Position numbers and translations under genes: made by a program. Of a stretch of 64,000 nt of DNA, positions 23,501-33,929 are shown one piece after another; positions within the stretch are counted from its first letter, which is position 1; every line of letters begins with the position of its first letter. Source of the stretch: Berghia stephanieae. Taxonomy: Eukaryota > Mollusca > Gastropoda > Nudibranchia > Aeolidiidae. The stretch covers positions 19,270,223 through 19,334,222 of the forward strand of contig CM067443.1 in NCBI GenBank assembly GCA_034508935.3. Reading direction: 5' to 3'. The notes below the pieces were generated by a model. That model saw only the letters and a list, made by a program, of their open reading frames with translations, ran no database searches and was not told the DNA's origin.

Positions 23501-25262
23501 ATATATATTATATTTTTTTTATATTATATTATATGATATATTATATATATATATAGTTGTATCATAGGATTTATGAATCAGGATTCCAGTAAGCAAATAA
23601 AACGATGTGCCATAACACAACACATATATAGATAAATATCATAGAATTTAAAAAAAAGTTAATCTTAGGAAAAGATCAGAGATAACTCTTACTTTATAAA
23701 TTATAAAATAAAAATATCCAGGAAGTGTGTTGTGTTATCTATGAATATTCAATTTTCAGTTTCCTAGGATAATGTGCCTTTTTGAAATGTTAAGGCAGGA
23801 ATGGATAAATTAAGTGCAATGCATACCCTTGCTCAGACAAAATATATAAGATTAGGAATCGGTGAAAACGAGGAATACGTGAAATTTGTACAAAGAAAGT
23901 ACGGACATTTGTAAATTTCAGATATTAAGATTTCTACAAGGAATCCATGAAAACGAGGAATTAGAGGACGAGGAATGTGACTACACTGTATTTTTGGGTA
24001 ACGTTTTTTAAAATTGACTATTTTGACCATTTCACCAGCCTCCCAGTCATAATGTCCCAGTTGGAGATCCGGAGAAAGAAAATACAAAACTGACTGTCAT
24101 GCAATCTTCCTTTGCTGATTACAAAAAAGAGTTGGCGAACCACAAACCCTTTGATACAGATGCTGTCAGCCGTCAGTTACGTAAAACCAATTACAAGGAA
24201 CGGGATGACCATGGAGTTTGGAACAACTATGAAACAACAGCGACGACATCCTTCACTCCCAAGTCTGCTGCAGGTAATCTTAAGTCAAAGTGATACTAGG
24301 CTGCAAGAAGCTGTGGACTGTAAAAAGTAATAAACAAAAATGAATATAACAGAAAAAATAACAAAATACCAAAACACGGAACGGTTCAGGCTAAAACCCT
24401 TCTTCAGCCAACAACGACAAAAAAAACTATAAAAATATGTATTTATGTTTTTATTTTTGTTGTTGTTATTGGCTGAAGAAGGGTTTTGAGTCCAAAAAGT
24501 TCCGTTTTTGGCGTTCTTATTTTGACTCTTTTATATTCAAATTTGTTTATCAGTTTCTGAAGGTAATCAACCTTATTTCAATTTTGATCATTTATTCTAA
24601 TGAATTCACTTTTTTCAAACATAATCATAGTCATAGTCATAGTGTAGTGAAGATTTATGAAAGAGTTTGATGTTACATCATAAAAGAGTTCTGTATATCT
24701 TTCCTTTAACAAAATATTTTTAAATTGTGTGAAATGATAATTCCTAAATTGATAATATTGTTCTGAGTATAATTAAATCGAACTATCCTGCATACAATTA
24801 TATATTAAACCGCTGTAAAAATATTTCATTCATAAATCAGCTGATAACAAAACACATTTGATATATATATATTTTTTTTTTATAGTATCGAGAAATTCTC
24901 CGTCTAAGCACCGTAATGCCAGTGATTTTCCTGCTGGAGATCGGGAGCCAATCAGAGATAAGGAGAGGCTGAGTCTTACAACCAGTCGCTTTTACCATGG
25001 CAACGTAAGTGATAATGTTTCAAAGCTGATTGATGTTTTCATATTTGATTAACACCTGGTAAGGCTATTATTATTATTTCCTGATTTCATGATAATAATC
25101 CATAAAACACAGTGTACACTATACTAATGCATAACCATTATGCCTTAGCATATAGTCATATATTGTTCATCTAAGACTTTCTCTTTTTCTCGTTCTTCAA
25201 TACTTATGTTCTTAAATTGACTTTCTCTCCTTGTTTATTTATTTATATTGTTATTATTATAA

Positions 25263-25299
<37 letters not shown>

Positions 25300-25591
25300 T
25301 TATTATTATTATTATTTATTATTATTTTTATATTATTATTATTTTAGTTGATTATTTTTTATTATTATATATATTATTATATTATTATTATTTTAATATT
25401 ATTATTAGATTATTATATATCATTTTCATTAATTATTATTATTATTATTATTATATATTATTATTATTATTTTATCATTATTAATGAATATTATTTTATT
25501 ATTTCTCTCTCATCATCAATCTCATCATCATCATAAATCATCTCACCATTATTATTATTATTATTCTTTTTTATTATTATATTTATATATT

Positions 25592-25622
<31 letters not shown>

Positions 25623-27004
25623 TTATTCATTATCATTTTTATATTGACGATGATGATGATGATGAGATGATGATGTGATGTGTATGATGTGATGATGATG
25701 ATGATGATTATTGTTGTTGTTGTTGATGTGATTGGTGATGAGTATGATGATGGATGATGATGAATGATTATTATTATTGTTGTTGGTGTGATGCTGTGGT
25801 GATGATGATGTAATGATGATGATTTAATTTGTTCAGAGAAAATAGCATGGTTCCAGGGAAGGCCCTTTAAATAAACTCTGAAACTAAAGACTTGAACTAT
25901 ATTGATGCTTTTCAGGAATATAATTGACATGTCGCCGCTCCACAACAATTTTTTTTAAAACAACTCACTGGTTGTAACAATTATTTCTTTCTTGTAAAGT
26001 GCTTTGAGCACATTTAGTGGATATTGCGCTATATATAGCTCAATTATTTTTATTTATTAATTATTTCTTCAGCCTGCACTTGGTCTCCATAACAGGATTG
26101 TATCAGGGGCAGACAAGCGCACGAGTAGCAATGTCCTTTTTGGTGATCCTGCCCAGGGTGATTGTTTTTACAGTACCTCCACCAAGGATGTTTTCGGTCC
26201 GAAGTCAGCACCATTCACTTACAGCCGACAAAAATGCTACGTCCCGAGTTCTATTCCTCTGCATCACTATGGTAAGGATATGTGGTCTTGTGGTATGACA
26301 CTCGCTTTCGGAAGGTCCTGGGTTCGAGCCTCGCGTTGGCGCATAGTTGAGTCCTTGGAAAAGGCTCTTTACTCACTTTCTCTCACCGTACTCAGGTGTA
26401 ATACGAGTACTGGCCGTTGACAGCGTTGTCTTTGTCCGAAAAATTGTATTATTGCCTAACAGGCGCATGTCCTGTTTACATGTTAAATGTTGCTGTTGAT
26501 TAGGGACCCCTTGTAAAGCGCTTTGAGCACATTTAGTGGATATTGCGCTATGTAAAGCTCAATTATTTTTTTTAAGGATATACAATCGTGTCTCTCCAAT
26601 CCGAACACGTCCAGATTGCATAGACATCCGGATAATGGAATCCGTCTCTTACTTACTTCATCCTCTTAGGGCCTTGAGGCACATAGGGCACCCACCAGAC
26701 ATCTCCATTTTTTTGCGATCGGCTGCTTTTGCAGTGGCTGTTTTCCAGGACAGGCCTGCTTCCTTTGATTCTTTCTCCATGGCCGTTCACGAAGTTTCTT
26801 TGGGTCTTCCCCACTTTCTCTTCAAATCTGCTATCCAGTACAGGGTGTCTTGGGAAGTGACCCTTTTTCCATTCCATTCTGGCCACATGACCCAGCCAAC
26901 CCATCATCTTCTTTTTATTTGGCTTTCAATGCTAGTGCAGTCAGCTGTCTTTAATAGATCCACTGTCTTTTTTTGTGTAGACCAAAATATGTTAAAGATT
27001 CTTT

Positions 27005-27087
<83 letters not shown>

Positions 27088-29142
27088 TAATAAGTTACTT
27101 ATATAGCGCTCAACTTCCACATAAGTGCTCAGCGGCGCTTTACAATATATTTGAAGGACTTTGTTATTTCCGTTCATGTCCTTTTAAACTATATAATGCT
27201 TCACAAAGACCATAACATTTGAGACTTACAATTCAAAAAAAGACACATGTTTTGAAAGATTTCTAGTTTCTGTGTTATGGATGATGTCATTTTCCAGCGT
27301 TCACTTTCATAAATCAGTGGAATCCATCCCTACAGTGTACAAATAAAGAAGAAAAATGTCCGTCTCCAGTTAACCTGTTCAGATAATGGAGACATCCAAA
27401 TTGTGGAGTTCCAGATGATAGAGATGGAACTGTATTTATAATAATGAAGAATTTTGAAGTTGAGAGTAGGTATTTATTTTGTACCCATTTTAATCACTAG
27501 TACAATGTAAAAAACAATTAGAAAATAACAATAACAAGCTTTCAGTATAAATATGACCTATTACATAGTTACATCCCTTTTTTATTATAAAGTGCGGCTA
27601 TGTGGTCTTATGGTATGACACTCACTTTCGGATTGGGAGGTCCTGGGTTTGAGCCTCGCTCGGTGCATAGTTGAGTTCTTAGAAAAGACTCTTTACTCAC
27701 ATTCTCTCACCATACTCAGGTGTAAAGAGTACTTGGCCGTCAACAGCATTGTCTCTGTTAGAAAAATTGTAATATTGCCTAACAGGCGTCATGTCTCGTT
27801 CTACATGTTATATTTTGCTGTTGGTTTAGGGACCCTTTGTAAAGCGCTTTGAGCACATTTAGTGGATATTGGACTATATAAAAGCTCTACATTTTTTTTT
27901 TTATGAACGTTTTGTGACATCATTCCAGCAAGGTTTATTGGTGGTGCATTCTTTTGAAATGTTGCATCATTTTATTGTTGTATGAGAGTAAAGGCTCTAG
28001 CCAGACTGATTAGTGGATACAGAGTTTTTTAAGAAAGAAAAGTAAATATAATCATAAAATAATAATAATAATAATAAGTAAAAGATAAATTGATGAATTT
28101 ATGCCCTGTAAAAATAAAATTGATTTCACTAAACGCCAAACAACAAAACATTTTAAAAGATTGCGTATAACTCAAAAAAAAAATCTTCTCCTTCTTTTGC
28201 CAGAAAAATCCCACTATGAGCCGACAGCTGCCTCTGACTTCACGGCCCCGAACCAAAAAAGGATGTTACCAGATTCTACAACTCTGCAAAGTGTAAATAT
28301 TTATTTCTATTTCTTTTTAAAATGATACTTAATACAATTTATCTACAGCTTAAAATAAACGGTCTTAAAGTCAACTTCTGTCCTAAGTCAACACATCTTG
28401 TTGGTCAACTTTCTTTGTCTAGTTCATTCCGACATTAGACCGTTTCAAGACGGTGTGTCAAATTTGTTATAAGAATACAGTGACAGTCTCTACTCTTTGT
28501 ATTTATTTGTAGTAATGCTTAACACTGTCTGTAAATGGTACATAACAAGCTTATTATGTAATTATGTGCCATTGTATAAGACATTTAAAGTCCTTTATTC
28601 AATCTTAAATAAGATAAGAAAAGACATGATAAATGGGTGCTCTGTAGCTTTAGCAACATATGTATTTTTTTAAAATGATGATGATGATGATGCTGAAAAA
28701 ACTAATAATGAAATAATAACAACAATAATATAGTTTTTATCTAAAGCGACCAATCTCAAAATATCAGTCTGGAAAGGTTGAAAGAGAGAAGACCCATTCA
28801 TTGTGATAATTTAATAAACTAGATGCTATTGAAAGAACTGATTTAATAAAAGTCTGATTGCCATACTACCCCAATTCGGCAATTATCCGAGCCCATCAAT
28901 TATGAGAAATCTTGTCGACGAACATTGATGATTTTAATCACAGCAATTATATTGATTTCTCAACTTACATTTCATATTTTTGATGTTCAGTTACAGGGAT
29001 CTCACATCCACCCGCCCCAGAAGCACATGAATTTCGACACAACCCACAAAGAAGATTTCACCCCAAGAAATTCTACGGCCACAAATACGACAGCGGACGC
29101 CTGCAGAAGAGCTCTGTGCCACTCGGCACAATGGCCATTTAA
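19638..29142 (+). CDS. TEX45: TEX45/SAXO5-like axonemal protein
   Basis: Eight coding exons with AG/GT borders: 19638-19916, 20613-20881, 22395-22500, 24047-24273, 24886-25004, 26073-26271, 28204-28292 and 28991-29142 (about 479 residues). The sequence is built from repeated short motifs seen in microtubule-associated ciliary proteins: KSHLGKNNFTIGHDF, FKPQMGDKF, SDYKYKFPG, IKGDDRLGHFTSVSRTQF, MQSSFADYKK, FPAGDREP, VLFGDPAQGDCFYSTS, and a C-terminus ending SSVPLGTMAI. Such proteins bind the axonemal doublet wall. The name rests on motif style and length and is less certain than the gene. All phases match except for two single-base shifts: exon 2 has one base too many between 20740 and 20754, and exon 8 lacks one base, probably in the CCCC run near 29055. 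Assembly error or a real lesion is possible. Confidence 0.85.
20036..20540. repeat. (GAT)n microsatellite with ATT block
   Basis: About 500 bp of GAT-type repeat with a short ATT block near 20121-20170, in intron 1 of the TEX45-like gene. Confidence 0.95.
21008..21301 (-). mobile_element. SINE-A copy
   Basis: A diverged copy in intron 2 of the TEX45-like gene, next to C-rich and A-rich runs. Its head ends CACAAGACAACATGCTGCAC. Confidence 0.85.
21673..21965 (-). mobile_element. SINE-A copy
   Basis: Second copy in the same intron and orientation. The tail reads GATTTTATATAGCGCAATTCC and the head ends CCACTAGACCACAGAGCTACG. Confidence 0.87.
22562..22730. repeat. Palindromic repeat with tRNA B-box-like centre
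   Basis: Left arm TATGAAACAGTGCCAGACAA pairs with right arm TTGTCTGACACTGTTTCATA, and both are joined by A- or T-rich runs. The centre holds GAGGTCTGAGGTTCGATCCC, a Pol III B-box-like block also found near 36470. Lies in intron 3 of the TEX45-like gene. Confidence 0.6.
22731..24046. other. Intron 3 remainder, no gene
   Basis: A/T-rich. GAGGAATGTGACTACACTG followed by TA at 23961-23990 looks like one end of a pogo/Tigger-type element, but no partner terminus was found. The TA-rich block at 23480-23560 is low complexity. Confidence 0.45.
24318..24553. repeat. Palindromic repeat P (copy 3)
   Basis: Both arms are nearly complete. The left arm begins CTGTAAAAAGTAATAAAC and contains CCCTTCTTCAGCCAAC. 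The right arm contains TTGGCTGAAGAAGGGTTTTG and ends TTTGTTTATCAG. Lies 45 bp downstream of exon 4 of the TEX45-like gene. Confidence 0.75.
25241..25830. repeat. (ATT)n then (GAT)n microsatellite
   Basis: Nearly 600 bp of ATT-type repeat followed by GAT/GTT-type repeat in intron 5 of the TEX45-like gene. Confidence 0.95.
25993..26045 (+). mobile_element. SINE-A 3' end fragment
   Basis: Only the last 53 bp of the family (TTGTAAAGTGCTTTGAGCAC to AGCTCAA) are present, a 5'-truncated insertion. It ends 27 bp before exon 6 (26073) of the TEX45-like gene, so its A/T-rich tail abuts the polypyrimidine tract. Confidence 0.85.
26281..26565 (+). mobile_element. SINE-A copy with target duplication at a splice donor
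   Basis: AAGGATA occurs at 26274-26280 and 26574-26580. The first copy is part of the exon 6 donor (G followed by GTAAGGATA). The SINE lacks its first eight or so bases and starts at TGTGGTCTTG. It inserted a few bases into intron 6 without destroying the donor. Confidence 0.88.
26653..26925 (-). pseudogene. LINE reverse transcriptase C-terminal fragment
   Basis: The minus strand reads MGWLGHVARMEWKKGHFPRH, the conserved 'WLGHV.RM' segment after the RT domain of many LINEs. After a frame change it reads SWKTATAKAADRKKWRCLVG, the usual end of such proteins. Only about 90 codons remain, and it is broken by at least one frameshift. Confidence 0.75.
27009..27150. repeat. (AAT)n with TATATAGCGCT tail sequence
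   Basis: The ATA/AAT tract at 27009-27092 runs directly into TTACTTATATAGCGCTCAAC and CAGCGGCGCTTTACAATAT. A shorter form of the same junction is at 53436-53490. The second part resembles a SINE 3' end, so the microsatellite may have grown from a retroposon tail. Confidence 0.6.
27592..27888 (+). mobile_element. SINE-A copy
   Basis: Full-length copy in intron 6 of the TEX45-like gene. Slightly diverged; the end reads GGACTATATAAAAGCTC. Confidence 0.9.
27889..28990. other. Intronic sequence around exon 7, no further gene
   Basis: Apart from exon 7 (28204-28292) this holds A/T-rich intron sequence with short GAT and AAT tracts. Nothing else recognised. Confidence 0.5.
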
Positions 29143-29197
29143 TTGTATATTTCTATCACAAAATGTTAGACTTAATCCATTCTTTAAAAACACTTGT

Positions 29198-29203
29198 AAT
29201 AAA
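29198..29203 (+). terminator. Candidate polyadenylation signal of the TEX45-like gene
   Basis: AATAAA lies 56 bp downstream of the inferred stop codon (TAA at 29140-29142) on the coding strand. Confidence 0.5.
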
Positions 29204-29355
29204 TCTATCAGAATGTTTACATAAAATATATTTAATGTAAAATGTCAGCGAGATGCAAAATACCCTGGACTTTTATACACCACTTTTTTACTGACTTCAA
29301 TTTTATTTTTTCTTCCTTACAACGGCTATCATTATATGGATATACTCAAGATATT

Positions 29356-29610
29356 TAAAAAAAATTAATTATGCCCTTTCCGCCACGACATCATCAGATA
29401 TCGTCGCCTAGGCGTTCCATGAAGGAATATCGATAACTCATCAAACAAGATGTCTGATGTCAACAGGAATCACCCATGTTGTCACAGTGAGCAAATTGGG
29501 GGTTAATAATCTTGCTCAAGGAAAAAAACGAAAGTGCCTGAAGCAGGGCATGAACCCGGGTCGTTGGGTCACAGTGGAATGCCTTAACCACTCGGCCAGT
29601 CGCCCCCTAT
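29356..29610 (-). mobile_element. SINE-B copy (tRNA-Leu/Ser-like head)
   Basis: The minus strand begins GGGGGCGACTGGCCGAGTGG, resembling a tRNA-Leu/Ser 5' half, with B-box-like GGGTTCATGCC. The body follows and the element ends A/T-rich. TCAAGATAT is duplicated at 29346-29354 and 29611-29619, which confirms the borders. A second copy is at 32541-32776. Confidence 0.85.
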
Positions 29611-29819
29611 TCAAGATATAATTGTACAAAATGTTGAATCCATTAGGACATTTGCAATGTGGTGCTTATAATACACATAGTAAGGACAATTAATTACCCT
29701 TGTGACATTATTGTAATGATTGGTTACATTCATGTACACAATGACTTTGTACAGCTTCTTTTCATCATCCACCTCCTTTTCCTTCTGGTTTGCTCCTTCT
29801 CTTCGCTCTTGTTCTTCTT

Positions 29820-30058
29820 GTAAAAAGTAATAAACAAAAACAAATATAACAGCTTCAAGAAAGAACAAAATACGATACACAGAACGTTTCAGACTCAAAA
29901 CCCCTCTTCAGCCAACAAAAAAAACCCATATAAATGCATTACAAAAACAAACAAAAAAAAAAAACAAAAACAGAAAGACAACAGCGAAATATTTTCGGCC
30001 TTGGCATTTTTTTTTTTTTAAAGCTATTTTATTCAATTTTGTTTTTTACTTTTTACAG
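29820..30058. repeat. Palindromic repeat P (copy 4)
   Basis: The left arm begins GTAAAAAGTAATAAAC and includes AGAACGTTTCAGACTC and CCTCTTCAGCC. The right arm ends GTTTTTTACTTTTTACAG. The middle is A- and T-rich. Confidence 0.7.
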
Positions 30059-30184
30059 TCCATATCAGCTGGGCACAACTTCGTTCTTCTGTGCTCATGT
30101 GTATTTTCAATGTCTGTATTTTAACAAAACTATTTGTCCAATTTATACTCAATTCGTTAAAATTGTAAACCTGTTTTGCAGGTG

Positions 30185-30372
30185 AAAATATTTAATGTGA
30201 TTCACAGCCTTGAGGAGGTCAATGTTTTTGTGAAAGCTCATATATTGGCGCTGGCTTCCTGCGACAACAGACGTGGTTTGCTGCTCTTGTGATACATTTT
30301 CATGCATGCCACGTCTGTAAACGAATTTCCATTTTTTTTGGATGAATAAAGTATATCTTATCTTATCTTATA
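30185..30372 (+). mobile_element. LINE- or SINE-type 3' end fragment
   Basis: Ends TTGGATGAATAAAGTATATC followed by repeated TTATC, the usual tail pattern of several invertebrate LINE families. An inverted repeat CAGACGTGG/CCACGTCTG lies just before it. Confidence 0.55.
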
Positions 30373-31518
30373 ACACTCTATGCCTTTTCATCACCAATCA
30401 GTATTTTTGAAATACGTATTAAGAATATTAACTTATAATAATTATAGAAGCTAAACATCTAAAACTAAAAAAGTGTTTTACATAAAATTCTTCAAATTGA
30501 GTTTCTCTATATGTTAATGTTATTTTGTTTGTTGTTCTAAAAATCAAAATGCACACATATTATGATATTCAAAATCAGATACACTGTCAGTATTAATATA
30601 ATATGATTCGAGTATATTTAAGATCTGTGTTATGTGTCATATGCCACAAATTATTTGTTTAAAAAATGGTGCATAAATTTTGCCTGTTTTCAATTCAGCG
30701 GGAATAATGAAATCATTTAAAACAATGCAACGTGAGAGTGAGAGTCATATCCTCAAATTGTACAACAAAAAATTACCAAGAAAAATTTTGAAATAGTAAG
30801 TTATATATAGTAAAGATTTTTATTTTTTAAAGCTCAAGTATAGATAACTGTCATTCAAGATTGTGAATGTGCGAATAATTTCATTAAATTAAATTTGTAA
30901 TATAAAAGTTTAGCGGGTATCTGATATTAAATTCATGGATTTATTGACCCATAAAACAACCACAATGGGGACCTTTTTTAAAAAAGGGTTTTAATCAAGG
31001 TGTTTTATAATTCTTCAGTCAATGATAAATATTCAGGGTAAAACTAAAACTACTATCAGAAAAAGGCTTCTTGGATAACGATTTTAATTAATAAATGGGA
31101 AAATTTGATTTACATATACTCAATTGTTAATGATGAACTATTGCCCGAAATCCCATTTTACTCATTTTACTTCCAACCCGTAAATTGTGAGATATTAATT
31201 TACTGAGGGTACGTTGTGCTTATGAAATACTCTATTGCTATGCCATTGAAATTGAAATAAAAAGATGTCCTTTAATCTTAATGTTCAAATTGCTCAAGAT
31301 TACCACTGTTACCACCATCACCTGTTTGTGATGCACTGTCACATGAGGTAAAAATCATCAGTTTTTATCTTCCCTTGCCATTTCATTCAAGTATTTATTT
31401 ATTTACAACTCGTATATAATAAAACTCAAATTCTGTGACCCCTTGTTTTTCATGCTCTAAAATATGTCATTTGTCCCGTATCCCACTCCCTTATTTTTGT
31501 AACTGTTTCATCCATATA
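30373..31518. other. No gene or named repeat seen
   Basis: A/T-rich sequence between TEX45-like and NDUFA13. No long open frame and no repeat shared with the rest of the window was noticed. Confidence 0.45.
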
Positions 31519-32328
31519 CAGATCTGCCTACTTGATTGTAAAATAAAAAATTCGTAATTTTCAGAAGATAAAAATTGTAGTCGCTTTAATTAACTTTAAA
31601 AATCAACAATTTACCATCCCAAAGATTAAATAACACTTCAAAATCCATAAAATTATAATATCGTCTGGCAATAACTTTCATTTTCAATAAGTTTTGTTTG
31701 TTTTTTGTTTGTTTTTAAGGGTTTTACGGCGCTTGCAACACATTTAGGTTATATCAACGCCAGTAAAAAGGAAGAAAATGGGATGGTAAAAAGTTATAGA
31801 ATTACAATTAAAGCACCCAAGAAAAAGTAAGACAAAGGGGAACTGAGAACAAATAGGGATCAGATGTAGATTCCAAGAGCACACCACCAATGTACTTAGT
31901 TTGAAATCACCTACAAGTCTCATCCAGACACAAGCACAAAATCCAACAAAGAGGAATACACTCAAATGCTTACATTATACATTCAAAATACAAATAATAA
32001 TACATAACAGAGAGATGATTTACAAGGAAAAAAAATATCATCTCCCAAAACAATAACTATGCATTTGACTGTTTCCCTCCCAGCTAGGACTCCGGCCAGA
32101 GCCAGGACAAAACCAAGTAATCTCATTCCAAGACAAAGACAGAAAGCATGTTGGAAAACAGATATAAGGGGATAGAAGACACAGTATGTACCTCCCTGCC
32201 CGCTATGGGAGGTCAGGATCCCCTCCCAGTCAATAAGTTTTAATGACCTAAGAAATGTTCACTGAGTTCTGAAATTGGAGTCAAAATTTCGTAATTCTAC
32301 GAATTCTTCGTAATAATAGGCAGGTCTG
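31519..32328. mobile_element. CAGACCTGCC MITE with a nested R530
   Basis: The left end CAGATCTGCCTAC and the right end, reading CAGACCTGCCTATT in reverse, are inverted copies. CATATA is repeated at 31513-31518 and 32329-32334. The R530 copy at 31696-32230 interrupts it. The sequence on either side aligns with the uninterrupted stretch near 3540-3570. Confidence 0.75.
31696..32230 (-). mobile_element. R530 retroposon copy with 11 bp target duplication
   Basis: CAATAAGTTTT occurs at 31685-31695 and 32231-32241. The empty site can be read in the related MITE near 3548 (CAATACGTTTTAATGAC). The (GTTT)n tract at the left edge is the reversed tail. Confidence 0.85.
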
Positions 32329-32540
32329 CATATAACGAATTGGGTAATCTTTTGTTATATGGATGGAATATTTACAAAGAAAAACCAGGAAGAGAATGAG
32401 ATTGGGACTTAAAATATACATAGTTACTTATAGTCCATTGCAGATTAAGGTTCCTCTTGTCCCATTTCCTCTTTTTATAAATCTTTGAAAAGGGTCCAAC
32501 CATATTGCAACTAATTATCTATTAAAAATTAAAAATATTA

Positions 32541-32776
32541 TACCCTTCTGCCACGGCATCGTTAGATTTTAGATGCCATTGCCAAGGCATTCCATGAAGG
32601 AATATCGATAATCCATCAACAAGATATCTGATGTCAACTGGAATCACCCATGTTGTCCAAAGTGAGCAAAATGGTGGTCAATAATTTTGCCCAAAGAAAA
32701 AAATGAAAGTGCCTGAAGCGGAGCTCAAACCCAGGACCTTCCAGATCATAGTACAATGCCTTTACCACTTCACTGA
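32541..32776 (-). mobile_element. SINE-B copy
   Basis: Aligns with 29356-29610 through GGCATTCCATGAAGGAATATC, GATGTCAACTGGAATCACCC and GAAAGTGCCTGAAGC. The tRNA-like head is diverged (CTCAAACCCAGGACC). Confidence 0.8.
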
Positions 32777-33213
32777 TTATTAAATTATCTATTTAATGAC
32801 CAAATTTTCAGTCCCCAAGAATTCTTTATATCTACAATGCGAGTTTGTTTTTTTGTCATGAGTCACGAGTTCCATTTACATGAATTTTTGTTATGGTTAT
32901 ATTTGAGATCATTGTAACTTTTTTTATTCGTTTTACACCAATGGTTTTGTTTTAAAATCATTCTAGACGTGCTATACTCACTTTTTTGTTGCGGTGGTTT
33001 TACATACATTTCATTAGCTGTGATTTATCTTATCAGTATTATTGTTGATAAAGCCAGTTTATAAATATAAATAAATCAATCAAATCTTCACAATAATAGA
33101 TTTATTTTGTTCACTGTGTAAGATCTGGATAAACTCATGTGGACTTGACTTGGTCATATTTACATCTTTTCATATATTCAAACCAAGCCCTCCTCATTCC
33201 AAAAAAACAAAAA
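32777..33213. other. No gene seen
   Basis: A/T-rich. AAAATAAAT-type stretches only, with no recognised repeat. Confidence 0.4.
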
Positions 33214-33326
33214 TAGAGCATTTATACAGCGCAATATCCACTAAATGTGCTCAAAGCACCTTACAGGAGATCCCAGCCAACAGCAAAACTTAACATTTAG
33301 GACAGGACATGACTGTTAGGTGATAA
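33214..33326 (-). mobile_element. SINE-A fragment (tail half)
   Basis: Contains the tail and part of the body (GAGCATTTATACAGCGCAAT to GACATGACTGTTAGGTGATA). The head is missing. Confidence 0.8.
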
Positions 33327-33634
33327 CCTGAAGCAAATAAATAACAATAGGAAATGAAATGAAAGCTTTAATTTAATCAATGAAGACAGATAATGTTGAC
33401 ATTTCGGGTTTCCCCTTTATCAACACAACACAATGAATGAAACAAGACGAATGAAAGATGTGAGAATGACGTTTTATCACAACAGAATGAATGAACCACT
33501 TCATAGAATGAAACATGTGAGAATGTTTTGTTGATAAAGGGCAAAGCCGAAACACATCCACAATATCTGTCTGATTAAATTGAAGCTTCCATTTCATTTC
33601 CTATTGTTATTCATTCTTAATTCTAGCTTCAAGC
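33327..33634. repeat. Palindromic repeat Q (copy 1)
   Basis: The left arm has AATAACAATAGGAAATGAAA and TTTCGGGTTTCCCCTTTATC. The right arm has GTTGATAAAGGGCAAAGCC and TTTCATTTCCTATTGTTATT. Arms of about 85 bp are inverted around unrelated sequence. Confidence 0.7.
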
Positions 33635-33929
33635 AGCAACATTTTCATTGATCTGCAGCAAAGAAAAGGAAGTAATTATTAGCCACAGATACTCAGCTGA
33701 TGAGCGAAATGGCCCTGCCTTCTGATTAATGTGTGCCACAATGTTCAGAATGAGGGGAAACATAGTTCAAGGCCTCAGCGACATTATAGCCAAACCAGAG
33801 CCTTGACAAAATGAGTATACCTCATTATTCCGATATCTTTGTGAAGGCCCCAAATATTATACTGGTACAGAGTGGTTTAACTGATCCACATATCATTGAA
33901 ATAAGAATAACCATGCTTTGTTAGAAATA
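33635..33929. other. No gene seen
   Basis: Unremarkable sequence between repeat Q and the pogo-like element. Confidence 0.4.

Larger units (their letters stand above)
26583..27432. mobile_element. pogo/Tigger-like non-autonomous element with nested repeats
   Basis: The left end CAATCGTGTCTCTCCAATCC and the right end, in reverse CAGTTCCATCTCTATCATC, are inverted copies. Deeper in, GACATCCGGATAATGGA matches the reverse of TTATCTGAACAGG and neighbouring bases. TA flanks both sides (26581-26582, 27433-27434), as expected for Tc1/mariner-superfamily insertions. A LINE fragment and an (AAT)n tract lie inside. Strongly diverged. Confidence 0.6.

Noticed and set aside
25348-25948. Ile/His-rich open frames
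   Set aside because: ATT and GAT microsatellite in an intron.
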